17,410 bases of DNA, from the NCBI GenBank assembly GCA_030668065.1, contig DAOUUS010000009.1, positions 1-17,410 of the forward strand, read 5' to 3'. The notes under the pieces were generated by a model. The model saw only the letters and a list, made by a program, of their open reading frames with translations, searched no databases and had not been told where the DNA came from. This DNA comes from Candidatus Methanophagales archaeon (GTDB lineage: Archaea; Halobacteriota; Syntropharchaeia; Alkanophagales; Methanospirareceae). The translations under genes were made by a program, and so were the position numbers. Below, in pieces: positions 6,514 through 14,466 of the stretch; within the stretch, counting starts at the first letter, position 1, and every line of letters begins with the position of its first letter.

Positions 6514-6855
6514 TTAGTCCAATTTCTTCCAGTCCAGGGACGAAACAAGTAAAATAATCACGGTATACGCAATAAAAGCGATTAAAGCAGGCGCATCGAA
6601 TAAGGAAGCTAGTGAATAAACGTCTAGCTGAACCAACTTCAAACTGCATAGAACAATACCGAACATCGCACCCCATTTCTTGCTTAGCCAGAGCCCATAG
6701 CCCGCGATTAAAAAACCAACCCCGGTTAGAAGCGCAAAAACTGCCTCAGGTGCAAAATCAGGATAATTGTATCGCAATATATTCAGGACAATTACAATTC
6801 CGACTACATAAAATACTAGCGAAGTCCAAAAAGTTGCTGGTCTTTTGTGTTTCAT
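6514..6855 (-). CDS. Four-helix membrane protein of unknown function
   Basis: The 113-residue product starts MKHKRPATFWTSLVF and has four hydrophobic segments at about 9-27, 36-56, 62-82 and 86-106. It ends with the charged DWKKLD. The first segments contain NYPDFAPEAVFALLTGVGFL and GLWLSKKWGAMFGIVL; the WLSKKWGAMFGI pattern is common in small prokaryotic membrane proteins of the DUF2127 sort, but I cannot place it firmly. No catalytic or binding motif is visible. It is convergent with the signal peptidase gene (19 bases apart) and divergent from the nucleotide triphosphatase gene with 71 bases between starts. Role unknown. Confidence 0.7.
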   Translation of the reverse strand: MKHKRPATFWTSLVFYVVGIVIVLNILRYNYPDFAPEAVFALLTGVGFLIAGYGLWLSKKWGAMFGIVLCSLKLVQLDVYSLASLFDAPALIAFIAYTVIILLVSSLDWKKLD

Positions 6856-6888
6856 AATTACCGTGTACTCAGTTAGTTCATTGGTTGG

Positions 6889-6895
6889 TATAAAA
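6889..6895 (+). promoter_or_regulatory. TATA box of the YjjX-type gene
   Basis: TATAAAA lies 31-37 bases before the ATG at 6927. With the usual archaeal spacing of about 25 bases to the transcript start, the leader would be under 15 bases, consistent with the absence of a Shine-Dalgarno sequence. Confidence 0.5.
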
Positions 6896-6926
6896 CTTAT
6901 TCACAAAGCAGGACGTTTAAATCTTT

Positions 6927-7460
6927 ATGAAAGTCTTAGTTGGCTCTCGGAACACCGTGAAATTAGAAGCGACAAAGGAAGCGTTTTCTATATATTTCGA
7001 TAGTGTGGATGTAGAAGGTATCGGCGTGAACAGTAAAGTATCCAATCAGCCAATAGAAGATGAAACATTTGTTGGTGCCAGAAATAGAGCGCTTGCACTG
7101 TGTAAGATTAATGACGAGCGGAATGCTAAAGCCGAGTTCTTTGTGGGTATTGAAGGCGGGATAAAGAAATTGTTTGGCCGGTGGTTTACTTTTGGTGTAA
7201 TCTGTATTATGGACGATACAGGAAGAGTGGGCTATGGGACTTCGCCGTTCTTTGTGCTGCCTTCGGACCTCACAGAAAAGCTTTTGGGTGGTACAGAACT
7301 AGGAGATGTGATGGATAATCTGATTGGTGAAAAGAACACGAAACAAAAACAGGGTGCTGTTGGGTATTTCACTAAAGGGGTGATGGATAGGAGACGGTTT
7401 TATGTGGCAGGGTTAACGGTTGCGTTGATTCCGTTTTTGAATGCGGATTTGTATTTTTAG
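6927..7460 (+). CDS. yjjX: Inosine/xanthosine triphosphatase (YjjX/DUF84 family)
   Basis: Members of this house-cleaning family hydrolyse non-canonical purine nucleoside triphosphates such as ITP and XTP, keeping deaminated bases out of DNA and RNA. The 177-residue product shows the family pattern. VGSRNTVKLEATKEAF (5-20) has the substrate-loop SRN-x-VK, and SNQPIEDETFVGARNRA (39-55) corresponds to SQP...T..GA.NRA. FFVGIEGGI (72-80) and YGTSPFFVLP follow, then QGAVGYFTKGVMDR (142-155) and YVAGLTVALIPFLN with LY near the end. The start at 6927 puts MKVLVGSRN right at the N-terminus, as usual. It is a single-gene unit with its own TATA box, convergent with sppA. Genes of this family are widespread in archaea and nothing here suggests recent transfer. 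Confidence 0.9.
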   Translation: MKVLVGSRNTVKLEATKEAFSIYFDSVDVEGIGVNSKVSNQPIEDETFVGARNRALALCKINDERNAKAEFFVGIEGGIKKLFGRWFTFGVICIMDDTGRVGYGTSPFFVLPSDLTEKLLGGTELGDVMDNLIGEKNTKQKQGAVGYFTKGVMDRRRFYVAGLTVALIPFLNADLYF

Positions 7461-7548
7461 GTGTGACCGCTTATTACTCCGAACACAGGAAATTTGATGA
7501 AATAAAAGGAAAACGGGCAATGCACATGGATAAAAATTATCTGTGCGG

Positions 7549-8496
7549 TTATAAGCTACTCAAACCTACTTGCGGCTTTCCCGTCTCTAAAAACGTTTCT
7601 GCTAGCCCATGACCAAGCTCTCTTGCAAATATACCGAAGAACGACTCAAAAGGTGATTTTTTCCCGTATTCAACCACTTTTGGCTTACCTTTAAGCCCTG
7701 CCAGTCCAGCTGCGAGGTCAACAGCATCCTGAAAATTGCCTAACTCATCTACCAACCCCGCCTCTTTTGCCTGCCTACCAGTAAAAATCCTACCATCCGC
7801 AAGTTCTAAGACCTCGCTCTCGTTCATCTGTCTTCCTTCCGCTACTGCGTGAACAAACTGTGAATATATGTCGTCAATCATTTCCTGTAGGATTTGACGC
7901 TCTTCTTCGGTCATATTTCTAAGTGGCGACCCGAGGTCTTTATATTTACCGCTCTTTATGACGTTAGATCTTACCCCATACTTCTCAAGCAGCTCAGAGT
8001 ACTGCAACTGTGAAAAGATAACGCCAATGCTCCCGGTTATTGTCCCGGGATTCGCAACTATTTTATCTGCACCGCAGGCAACATAATAGCCACCCGAAGC
8101 GGCTACATCGCTCATCGAAGCCACCACTATCTTACCATTCTCTCGTGCCTTGTGTACCTCTTCATGTAATTCCTGCGAGGCGGCTGCGCTGCCACCCGGA
8201 CTATTTATGCGAAGTATAATTGCCTTTACCGATGAATCTTCACCTGCACGTTTTATCTGCTCTGCAATATCATCTGCACCTGATTCCAATCCAAATATCC
8301 CAAATCCACTTCTGCCACCCACGATTGAACCTTCAATGTTGATTAAAACGATTTTACCACCGCTTATGCCGTCACGATCAAATGGACTTCTCGCTATGAT
8401 AGCAATTCCTATCACCGTGGAAGCCAGGCAGATACCTAATAAGAACAATGCGATGCCTTTCTTTTTGTCTTCAATTATCGCTTTAAAACTCACCAT
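7549..8496 (-). CDS. sppA: Signal peptide peptidase SppA
   Basis: SppA is a membrane-bound serine/lysine protease of the S49 family that degrades signal peptides left after cleavage and may act on other membrane proteins. The 315-residue, single-domain form (half the length of E. coli SppA) is normal for archaea and Gram-positives. A membrane anchor covers about 15-36, followed by IVLINIEGSI, AIILRINSPGGSAAASQEL (92-110) and VASMSDVAASGGYYVACGA (125-143) with the nucleophile Ser134. GTITGSIGVI and VIKSGKYKDLGSP follow; Lys186 is the likely general base. A strong ribosome site (reverse-strand GGAGGT, 8503-8508) lies 6 bases before ATG 8496 and fixes the start. It is the last gene of a three-gene leftward operon after the zinc-ribbon and Yip1-like genes, 19 bases downstream of the latter. 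Confidence 0.95.
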   Translation of the reverse strand: MVSFKAIIEDKKKGIALFLLGICLASTVIGIAIIARSPFDRDGISGGKIVLINIEGSIVGGRSGFGIFGLESGADDIAEQIKRAGEDSSVKAIILRINSPGGSAAASQELHEEVHKARENGKIVVASMSDVAASGGYYVACGADKIVANPGTITGSIGVIFSQLQYSELLEKYGVRSNVIKSGKYKDLGSPLRNMTEEERQILQEMIDDIYSQFVHAVAEGRQMNESEVLELADGRIFTGRQAKEAGLVDELGNFQDAVDLAAGLAGLKGKPKVVEYGKKSPFESFFGIFARELGHGLAETFLETGKPQVGLSSL

Positions 8497-8515
8497 TTAA
8501 AAACCTCCGTAGTTA

Positions 8516-9142
8516 TCATAACCCTGAAATCAAACAAAGACCTATGAATATAAGTATAAACACAAGCACTGCAAGAACTACAATTGGTAGAACGAGAGTT
8601 GCAATTGCCCTACCGGTAGAGAATTTTTGTGCCTCCCGAATTGCAAGAACATCCAGTATTAAAACCCAGATTGCTAAAAAGCTGCCCAGTACAATAGCTA
8701 TAAAAGCGCCGGTCAAACCACCAGAAAGCATGGCGATTAATCCAATTGGAGCCTGGAATATGTTAGGAAGCGAAGCAAAACCCATCAGAACCAACATTTC
8801 GGTGAAAGTGCCCTTTCCTCCGAGAAGCTTTGCTACTATGTGACATATGCCTGCGAAAAAGACCCAGCTAATAAAACCACCGACTACGTTTGTGGTCATG
8901 GAAGTAATAGGAGAATTCATCATCTCGTCAAAATTCGGAGTCACGGGTTCAAAACCAGAAAACTCGGTAAACAAAGACATAACCGTACTTTCTGTTAATA
9001 AAGTCCCGACTCCACCACAAATACTGGCTATTAGAACTATTATAGCTGCAATAGCTAGTGACATTCTCTCTTCTAACAGCCGTCTGAACGTAGAAGCAGG
9101 AGTAAACAATGTCCCGGAAATAGCTTCTAGCAGGTCAGCCAA
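8516..9142 (-). CDS. Yip1-family multi-spanning membrane protein
   Basis: The 208-residue product has about five to six membrane segments (about 27-50, 85-107, 117-136, 138-168, 180-205). It opens with DLLEAISGTLFTPASTFRRL, the characteristic N-terminal amphipathic stretch of prokaryotic Yip1-domain proteins (xxxLxxPxxTFRRL), followed by hydrophobic Gly/Pro-rich helices. I infer a TTG start at 9142, directly next to the TAA of the upstream zinc-ribbon gene (9143-9145), because this motif normally sits at the very N-terminus; the next Met (MSLAIA) would cut it off. The eukaryotic relatives act in vesicle trafficking. In prokaryotes the function is unknown, but such genes often sit with membrane-protease and export genes, as here with sppA. 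No catalytic residues are visible. Reinitiation from the upstream stop is the likely mode of translation. Confidence 0.8.
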   Translation of the reverse strand: MADLLEAISGTLFTPASTFRRLLEERMSLAIAAIIVLIASICGGVGTLLTESTVMSLFTEFSGFEPVTPNFDEMMNSPITSMTTNVVGGFISWVFFAGICHIVAKLLGGKGTFTEMLVLMGFASLPNIFQAPIGLIAMLSGGLTGAFIAIVLGSFLAIWVLILDVLAIREAQKFSTGRAIATLVLPIVVLAVLVFILIFIGLCLISGL

Positions 9143-9334
9143 TTATTCCGCACCCTTTTTTTTCGCATATTCCGCCCTAATCGCCTGAGCCATCCCCTCA
9201 TTTGCTTCCACGATAAACGAGCTGATATGACCACAGTTCTTACAATGGTACACGAAACCGGTCATCCCCCCTTTTTCGTAATACAGGTCCGCGCTACCAC
9301 AAACAGAACACACTTTTAGCGTCTCTTCTTCCAT
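9143..9334 (-). CDS. Small zinc-ribbon protein
   Basis: This 63-residue protein has two CxxC pairs, VCSVCG (Cys9, Cys12) and HCKNCG (Cys31, Cys34), spaced as in a rubredoxin-like zinc ribbon. The sequence between them (SADLYYEKGGMTGFVYH) resembles the beta hairpin of a TFIIS/RPB9-type ribbon. After the second pair it continues HISSFIVEANEGMAQAIRA and ends with the charged YAKKKGAE. It is the first gene of the operon with the Yip1-like gene and sppA; the following start touches its stop codon. Zinc ribbons of this size may bind nucleic acid or serve as protein-protein adaptors; nothing here decides which. ATG 9334 has no good Shine-Dalgarno sequence. Confidence 0.82.
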   Translation of the reverse strand: MEEETLKVCSVCGSADLYYEKGGMTGFVYHCKNCGHISSFIVEANEGMAQAIRAEYAKKKGAE

Positions 9335-9380
9335 GATCTGTTTTAGTCCTATTTCTTATTATAGCTTTCAGCACACATGA

Positions 9381-9437
9381 TTAAATCTGTGTAAATCTGC
9401 GTGAATCTGTGTCCTAAAAATCATTGAAAAATGATAC
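9381..9437 (+). repeat. 57-bp dispersed repeat with three 10-bp units and a hairpin
   Basis: Three tandem 10-mers, AAATCTGTGT, AAATCTGCGT and GAATCTGTGT (9383-9412), are followed by ATCATT-GAAA-AATGAT, a 6-bp stem with a GNRA-type loop (9420-9435). The reverse complement of 17247-17303 matches this stretch over all 57 bases with about 8 mismatches. The copy lies between the end of secD and the start of the zinc-ribbon operon, so it may also work as a terminator for one of them. Confidence 0.75.
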
Positions 9438-9474
9438 AGTTCTGGTAAATGATTATTTGTGAGTTCCCTTAGAC

Positions 9475-11151
9475 CTAAATTATGGTTTCCATTATCTTTG
9501 CATAAGCAGGTCGCGTAATAAAAATCCCTATCAGCAGCCCCACTATAGTTACAATCGCGAAACCGCGCAATGTACCAAGCGCCATAAATGCAAGCGCAAG
9601 CATCGCTACGATGGTGGTTGTCGCAGAAACGAATATTATACCAAACGCAAACGAGATCCGTTTTCGATACATGCTTGTAGAAGATTTACCCCCCGAAAGC
9701 ACTTCATCGGTTATTATCACCAACTGGTCCACACCCGTGCCTATAACTGCGATTATCCCGGCAATGCTTGCCAGATCTAACTGCCACTTTCCAGCCGAGA
9801 GAATAAAAGCCGATACAATGAATAATACAGCAATTCCTGCTGTTAAGTCTGCTACCGGGTAGTCCCACCATTTCAGTGTGCCACCAATAAGTAGCACTAT
9901 TATTAGTATTCCCATCATGCCGATTATCAGCCAATTTACCGCGGCTATAAGCCCTAATATCAGTATTATCTCGCTAAGAAGTACGAAGAACATCGGCAGA
10001 ACTATCTTTTTTTCACGGTATCGCAAGAAAACGACTAGCGTAACGGAAATAAGAGCAAGTAAACCCGCAATTACTGCACCTTTCTTGAATGTCGCCCCTA
10101 AATACGCAGGAACCTCTCCTGACCCCATCACCTTTACATTTACCGGTAACGCACCTGCTTTTAAGTGTATTATCAGTTCCTTTGCACGCTTCAAACCGTC
10201 ATTCCCTACTCCTGTTTGTGATATTAAACTATACCGGGGCTCGGTTCGCAGGTCTTCCGCAAGTTCGGGCGATAGCGGTCCGCTGTACACTACCACATCG
10301 TCAAGAAGCATAGTTAGTTCGTGGTCCTCAGGATTATCTAAGGCACCGTATTCTATCGCAGCATCTCGTAGTGCCTCCGCACCTTTCTCGGTTAACGAAA
10401 ATGGTGCACCCCAAGGTGACCTTTCTCCTGTTCTTTCGGGAACCATCCTCACGCTCTGTATCCCTTCGCTGCCGTAAACGACATGCACGGAGATATTCGC
10501 CATCTCTTCTAATCGCTGCCCATCGTTTATGTCTCCAGCAGTGCCATTCGTCTGTATCCGTATCTCGAATTTACCGGGATTGCCAACCAAATTCTTCGCG
10601 GTCTTTATGTCTATACCCGCTAAGTCAATGACAATGAGGTTGTTACCCACAGTTCTTATGGCTGTGCTTGCTAAGCCCAGCATATTTAGCTTCGTCTCTA
10701 TAATTCGGCGAGTTTCTTCTCGCGTTTCCTGCGTTATCCCGCCCTCAAAATAATCCGTGCCATCGATGCGCTTCGCGATGCTCCCGTTAATGCCCGCTAA
10801 CACCTCGGTTAACTGCTCTTTTGTGACTGTCTTCCTTATCTCATACTCATATTCGTCCTCTTTCTCCGTCCTATAAAATAAAACATCAGTATCCAGCGCA
10901 TCATCAAGGAATGAGGAAACTTCGCTCTCATTAACAGTATCAGGCACATCTATTCTAACAAGTGTACCTTCTAATTCCAACTGCAGCGATGAGCCCCCCA
11001 CTAAATCCAGACCATATTGTAAATTACCATTTATCCCGGCACCCGCAGGTGGGGTGGGATAAGCATAGATCGCAACAAGAGAGAATAAAATGAACAACAG
11101 CCACACTATTACCCTTATGTCACTTATCAATCCCCTTTCCCCTTTCTTCAT
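9475..11151 (-). CDS. secD: Protein translocation subunit SecD (archaeal type)
   Basis: SecD is a membrane partner of the Sec translocon. With SecF it uses ion flow to help exported proteins complete crossing. The 558-residue product has a first membrane segment at about 12-30 and then the signature LQYGLDLVGGSSLQLELEG (44-62). A large external region follows, with TRRIIETKLNMLGLASTAI and the P1-like head domain (SLTEKGAEALRDAAIEYGA). Five C-terminal membrane segments from about residue 355 contain ASIAGIIAVIGTGVDQLVI and ATTTIVAMLALAF. The length and the long region between the first and second segments are archaeal. No secF is present on either side; the upstream gene is a transglutaminase-like protein on the same strand 167 bases away. 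ATG 11151 is preceded by GGAGTGAGG as a ribosome site. SecF must be encoded elsewhere if the complex is complete. Confidence 0.93.
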   Translation of the reverse strand: MKKGERGLISDIRVIVWLLFILFSLVAIYAYPTPPAGAGINGNLQYGLDLVGGSSLQLELEGTLVRIDVPDTVNESEVSSFLDDALDTDVLFYRTEKEDEYEYEIRKTVTKEQLTEVLAGINGSIAKRIDGTDYFEGGITQETREETRRIIETKLNMLGLASTAIRTVGNNLIVIDLAGIDIKTAKNLVGNPGKFEIRIQTNGTAGDINDGQRLEEMANISVHVVYGSEGIQSVRMVPERTGERSPWGAPFSLTEKGAEALRDAAIEYGALDNPEDHELTMLLDDVVVYSGPLSPELAEDLRTEPRYSLISQTGVGNDGLKRAKELIIHLKAGALPVNVKVMGSGEVPAYLGATFKKGAVIAGLLALISVTLVVFLRYREKKIVLPMFFVLLSEIILILGLIAAVNWLIIGMMGILIIVLLIGGTLKWWDYPVADLTAGIAVLFIVSAFILSAGKWQLDLASIAGIIAVIGTGVDQLVIITDEVLSGGKSSTSMYRKRISFAFGIIFVSATTTIVAMLALAFMALGTLRGFAIVTIVGLLIGIFITRPAYAKIMETII

Positions 11152-11318
11152 TGTTCCAGTACCTCACTCCATATACAATATACCTGCAGAATATTATACC
11201 CGCAGAGTCAATATAACCTTGATGTTTTAAAAGGTGATGTAAATTATTTTTGTTTTTTCGATTTTCTTCTTTGTCTTCTTTACTATCGCCCTGCCACGCC
11301 ACTTCAATTTGCAGGCTA

Positions 11319-12254
11319 TTACCAATTGATTTCCACGTTCGTAACCACGCCCAACGGTTTCCAGCAGTACCCGCCTAAATCCTCCTGGCGTTCCATCAAC
11401 CGCTCACGTTTTGCGTCTAATTCGTCCCCCACATGCGCCAAATCCTTCTCTTTTGCTTTCAGCGCATTATACATATTGTTCAGTCGTTCATATTCTTCAG
11501 TATCTCGTATACAAGTTCTCCCGCCCGCCGCCGCCTCATACGCATCCACTTCTTTAGCGTGCGCCGCAATCGCTTCGTTATAGTCCATTACCTCTTTGTT
11601 GTATACTTCTAGCTCCCGGTTATGCACGTCCCACTTCGTGGCATAGTCCTCATAGAACCAGTATCCCCGAGATGTCGCTCCGTCTATGCTAATCAGTCCG
11701 TACTCCTTTCCTTCTACTACATACGCAATCTTATCGCATGAATAATTAAAATGAGGACAGTTCTTAGATGAATATTTGACTATTTGATCCGGAGACACAG
11801 GATGCTGAAAACCTTCGCCGGTACAATCCACATAAACTAAGCCCTTATCAGTGGTATTAAACACATTGAGTGCATGCCCATCTTCATCCGAAACGAACTC
11901 CACACCGATAAACGCTGTTTTTATACCCGCTATCTCAGCGTTGTTATGCAACATCTCGGCAAAATCCGCGCAAACAAATGTGCCGTCTATATACAGTTGC
12001 TCATCTGTGTCATCACTCGCCAGAAACGATATTAGTTCGTCCCAGGTGGGGTCGGTAGCGTTCTTGTAGTTAACGAGGCACACTCGAGACCCCGCAGCTT
12101 TGGTATATGGCAGTTTTTTGTCATAGACGTCTGACCGGAAGTACTCGACCGGGTCCGGTAACTCGGGCAGCGTTTCTGCGTAATGTGTGGCTGTGTACCC
12201 TAAGACCAGTAATATTAACAGAGTCACGATAAGAAAACCAGCTAAAAGCTTCAT
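11319..12254 (-). CDS. Membrane-anchored transglutaminase-like protein with coiled-coil tail
   Basis: This 311-residue protein starts with a hydrophobic segment (4-20, LAGFLIVTLLILLVLGY), so the rest is probably outside the cell. Residues about 65-150 look like a transglutaminase/papain-like fold. GTFVCADFAEMLHNNAEIAG carries a likely nucleophile Cys95, DGHALNVFNT carries His127, and YVDCTGEGF carries Asp143. This Cys-His-Asp order is that of transglutaminase-like enzymes (proteases, amidases or cross-linkers). From about 203 to 292 the sequence is charged and helical with repeated Glu/Lys/Ala (EVYNKEVMDYNEAIAAHAK and EYERLNNMYNALKAKEKDL), suggesting a coiled coil. It ends with GYCWKPLGVVTNVEINW. 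The ribosome site GGAGG (reverse strand, 12263-12267) is 8 bases before ATG 12254, with a TATA-like CTTATAAAG at 12287-12295. Substrate unknown; cell-surface protein processing is an inference. Confidence 0.78.
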   Translation of the reverse strand: MKLLAGFLIVTLLILLVLGYTATHYAETLPELPDPVEYFRSDVYDKKLPYTKAAGSRVCLVNYKNATDPTWDELISFLASDDTDEQLYIDGTFVCADFAEMLHNNAEIAGIKTAFIGVEFVSDEDGHALNVFNTTDKGLVYVDCTGEGFQHPVSPDQIVKYSSKNCPHFNYSCDKIAYVVEGKEYGLISIDGATSRGYWFYEDYATKWDVHNRELEVYNKEVMDYNEAIAAHAKEVDAYEAAAGGRTCIRDTEEYERLNNMYNALKAKEKDLAHVGDELDAKRERLMERQEDLGGYCWKPLGVVTNVEINW

Positions 12255-12262
12255 TGCTCAAT

Positions 12263-12295
12263 CCTCCTTTATAACTATACCTACGGCTTTATAAG
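12263..12295 (-). promoter_or_regulatory. TATA box and ribosome site of the transglutaminase-like gene
   Basis: On the reverse strand CTTATAAAG (12295-12287) is followed by GGAGG (12267-12263), 8 bases before ATG 12254. The spacing suits an archaeal promoter with a leader of roughly 10-15 bases that includes the ribosome site. Confidence 0.45.
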
Positions 12296-12382
12296 CGTCA
12301 TCAATAAACCACAAAAATAATCGCGTGACTTTAGATTGTTTTTCTTTTTGTATCCGTTATCTTTTTTGTGAAAAGCCAATAA

Positions 12383-12913
12383 ATGGAACTAATAATACTG
12401 AGATTAGGGCACCGTCCGGAACGAGACAAACGAATAACCACGCATGTAGGGTTAGTAGGACGCGCATTAGGTGCTAAAGGCATGTTACTCACATCGAATG
12501 ATAAAGGCATAGAGCGAAGTCTAAGAGAAGTAACAAGTAGCTGGGGTGGCGACTTCTTTGTGCAGACCGGCGTGAAATGGAAAGAAGAAGTAACGAACTG
12601 GAAACGAGAAGGCGGAAAAGTCTGTCACCTGACGATGTACGGCGAAAACATCCTTGACGTGATAGGGGAGCTAAGAGAACGTGCGGTAAAGTTAATGGTC
12701 GTAGTAGGTGCCGAGAAGGTGCCGTATGCAGTATTCGAAGCGGCGGACTGGAACATTGCCGTGGGCAACCAACCGCATTCAGAAATAGCGGCTTTGGCAT
12801 TGTTCCTCGATCATTTGCAAGAGGGTAAAGAACTAAAGACCAAATTTGCAGATGCGAAACTGGAAATAGAGCCAAAGCGAAGAGGGAAAGCCATGAAAGT
12901 CAATGAGACCTAA
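12383..12913 (+). CDS. trm56: tRNA (cytidine(56)-2'-O)-methyltransferase
   Basis: aTrm56 methylates the ribose of C56 in the T loop of archaeal tRNAs using S-adenosylmethionine. It is a SPOUT-class enzyme unique to archaea. The 176-residue product starts MELIILRLGHRPERDKRIT with the typical RLGHRPxRDKRIxTHVxLxARAxGA pattern (6-31). The C-terminal knot region reads MVVVGAEKVPYAVFEAADW (104-122), then NIAVGNQPHSEIAALALFLD (123-142), the cofactor-binding loops of the trefoil knot. Length is within the family range (about 170-200). ATG 12383 lacks a Shine-Dalgarno sequence, fitting a short or absent leader; it is divergent from the transglutaminase-like gene. Its presence is the best single proof that the sequence is archaeal. 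Confidence 0.95.
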   Translation: MELIILRLGHRPERDKRITTHVGLVGRALGAKGMLLTSNDKGIERSLREVTSSWGGDFFVQTGVKWKEEVTNWKREGGKVCHLTMYGENILDVIGELRERAVKLMVVVGAEKVPYAVFEAADWNIAVGNQPHSEIAALALFLDHLQEGKELKTKFADAKLEIEPKRRGKAMKVNET

Positions 12914-12939
12914 AACTCGCCGTTACGTCCCGTGAAACC

Positions 12940-13179
12940 CTATTCCTCGTCTGAGTCACCGGTTGCCGTTTGCAATGCCGTACGACTTGCCGTCTCGTAT
13001 GCTTTTGATAGCAAAGAATTGAGATTGGTTCGACCAACGGAGAAAGGCGCGTCACCAAGTCTTTCGAGAATCGCATTCTCTACCTCGGGACGAGCAGGGT
13101 TAACGGAAAAAGTATTCAATGCTTCGCCCGTTTGCCAGAACAAGTCAAAATGTTCCTCCTGGGGGGTGGATTTTTTCAC
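12940..13179 (-). CDS. Small conserved-looking protein coupled to the MFS transporter
   Basis: This 79-residue acidic protein begins MKKSTPQEEHFDLFWQTGE and contains NPARPEVENAILERLGDAP, then FSVGRTNLNSLLSKAYETA, ending in an acidic GDSDEE. It has no membrane segment or signal peptide. I do not recognise a named family, but the mix of conserved-looking Pro, Gly and helical parts (two helices about 29-41 and 54-70) looks like a true protein. Its ATG (13179) overlaps the TGA of the MFS gene by four bases (ATGA), the classic sign of translational coupling, so it should be made together with the transporter. It may bind or regulate that transporter; this is inference from context only. Confidence 0.65.
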   Translation of the reverse strand: MKKSTPQEEHFDLFWQTGEALNTFSVNPARPEVENAILERLGDAPFSVGRTNLNSLLSKAYETASRTALQTATGDSDEE

Positions 13180-14351
13180 TTTGCACTCCTTCGGTTAGAA
13201 CTAAACTTCAACAGGAATGGTATCGCGCACAATGCCACCAATATCTCGAAAAAACCAGCTAACGCGAAACTGGTGCTATAACCGTACCTATCAGAAAGAA
13301 TACCCGCCGCAGAAAATCCCACTACAAATCCCAGTGACCCAAAAACATTGAACCCGCCTATCGCAGCACCCCTCTTATTTGGTGGTGATAGATCTCCAGC
13401 CAGCGCAGTGCTCGATGGAAACATCATTGCTGCAAACACACCACAGCTAAGTATTAGTACGATAAGGGCCGTCTTGCCCACGAAACACACCAGGCACATC
13501 TCCAAGCCATAGAAAAGAGAACCGGTAACGAGTAATGGTGCTCTACCGATTTTGTCCGAGAGTCTTCCAAATGGGTATTGGAACACGACAAGAGGAAAAA
13601 GGAGCAGTGCTTGATACATACCTCGTTCCGCACCGCCGAATCCAAATGCTTGTGCCAGATACAGCGGGAATGCGAAGATAAAAAATGCTATTGTGAACCG
13701 ATCAACGAAACTGAAAATGTAAGGAACTGCGAGTCGCTTCTCATCTATCAGCACTTTTATGGATTCCCGCATAGTATCGGGCTTGTTTTCAATCCGAACA
13801 TCGTGTATCAAGGTCGCCGAAATCAAAGTGCCCATCACGAAGAGAAAAGCGGCAAAATACATTGGGACAAACACGTTATACCGCTCCGCCATAAAACCGC
13901 CTAATGGCGCACCTGAAGCCATTCCAAGCATCATTGCCGTACCAATCACACCCATCGTCTTGCCATAGCTTGTTTTCGGCACACTGTCCAACGCACTCGC
14001 CATTACGAGCGACCATGCCATAACCGTAATAGCGCCCTGTATAAATCGTAGCAACAAAAGAATGGACAGTGAATTCGCTTGTGCCATAAGGAAATACAGC
14101 ACTGCCGAGCCGGCAAACCCGAAAACAATGAATAATTTCCTTTTGCCACACTTGTCCGAGAGTGATCCCCAAATCATGGCAAAAATCACGTAGGCAAGCA
14201 TTTCAAGGCTAAAAAACATACTCGCTTCTGTATTGCTGGCGTTGAAACGTTCAATAATAAATTCTTGGATTACCGGCGCCATAAGCGTCAAGCTCAGCAT
14301 CGCTACAAACATTAAAATCGCATAGATCGCGACATCCTTATTGAGACGCAT
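13176..14351 (-). CDS. Major facilitator superfamily transporter
   Basis: The 391-residue product has twelve predicted membrane segments and two MFS motif-A copies after helices 2 and 8: WGSLSDKCGKRKLF (residues 61-74) and GRLSDKIGRAPLL in the second half. RFIQGAITVMAWSLVMASA in helix 4 fits motif B (RxxQG), and GMASGAPLGGFMAER in helix 5 the drug/H+ antiporter-type motif C. It is thus most like proton-coupled drug or metabolite exporters of the DHA1 type, but the substrate cannot be read from sequence. The C-terminus (LKFSSNRRSAK) is short and basic. Translation starts at ATG 14351; a stretch with repeats (14467-14589) lies upstream. The downstream 79-residue gene overlaps by four bases and is likely co-translated. 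Confidence 0.9.
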   Translation of the reverse strand: MRLNKDVAIYAILMFVAMLSLTLMAPVIQEFIIERFNASNTEASMFFSLEMLAYVIFAMIWGSLSDKCGKRKLFIVFGFAGSAVLYFLMAQANSLSILLLLRFIQGAITVMAWSLVMASALDSVPKTSYGKTMGVIGTAMMLGMASGAPLGGFMAERYNVFVPMYFAAFLFVMGTLISATLIHDVRIENKPDTMRESIKVLIDEKRLAVPYIFSFVDRFTIAFFIFAFPLYLAQAFGFGGAERGMYQALLLFPLVVFQYPFGRLSDKIGRAPLLVTGSLFYGLEMCLVCFVGKTALIVLILSCGVFAAMMFPSSTALAGDLSPPNKRGAAIGGFNVFGSLGFVVGFSAAGILSDRYGYSTSFALAGFFEILVALCAIPFLLKFSSNRRSAK

Positions 14352-14466
14352 TTTTCTGGCCTTTTAAAATTAACAATGGCATACTCTAAAAATCATGTAT
14401 TTTTTAAATCCTTTTCCGCTTGAAAAGTTTCTGGCTGTGAAAAAGTGGGTTCGTGTTTGTTTAGCT

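Noticed and set aside
11120..11302. 60-codon reverse-strand ORF overlapping the start of secD.
   Set aside because: Overlaps the secD start in another frame and reads as Lys/Asn-rich noise from an AT-rich promoter region.
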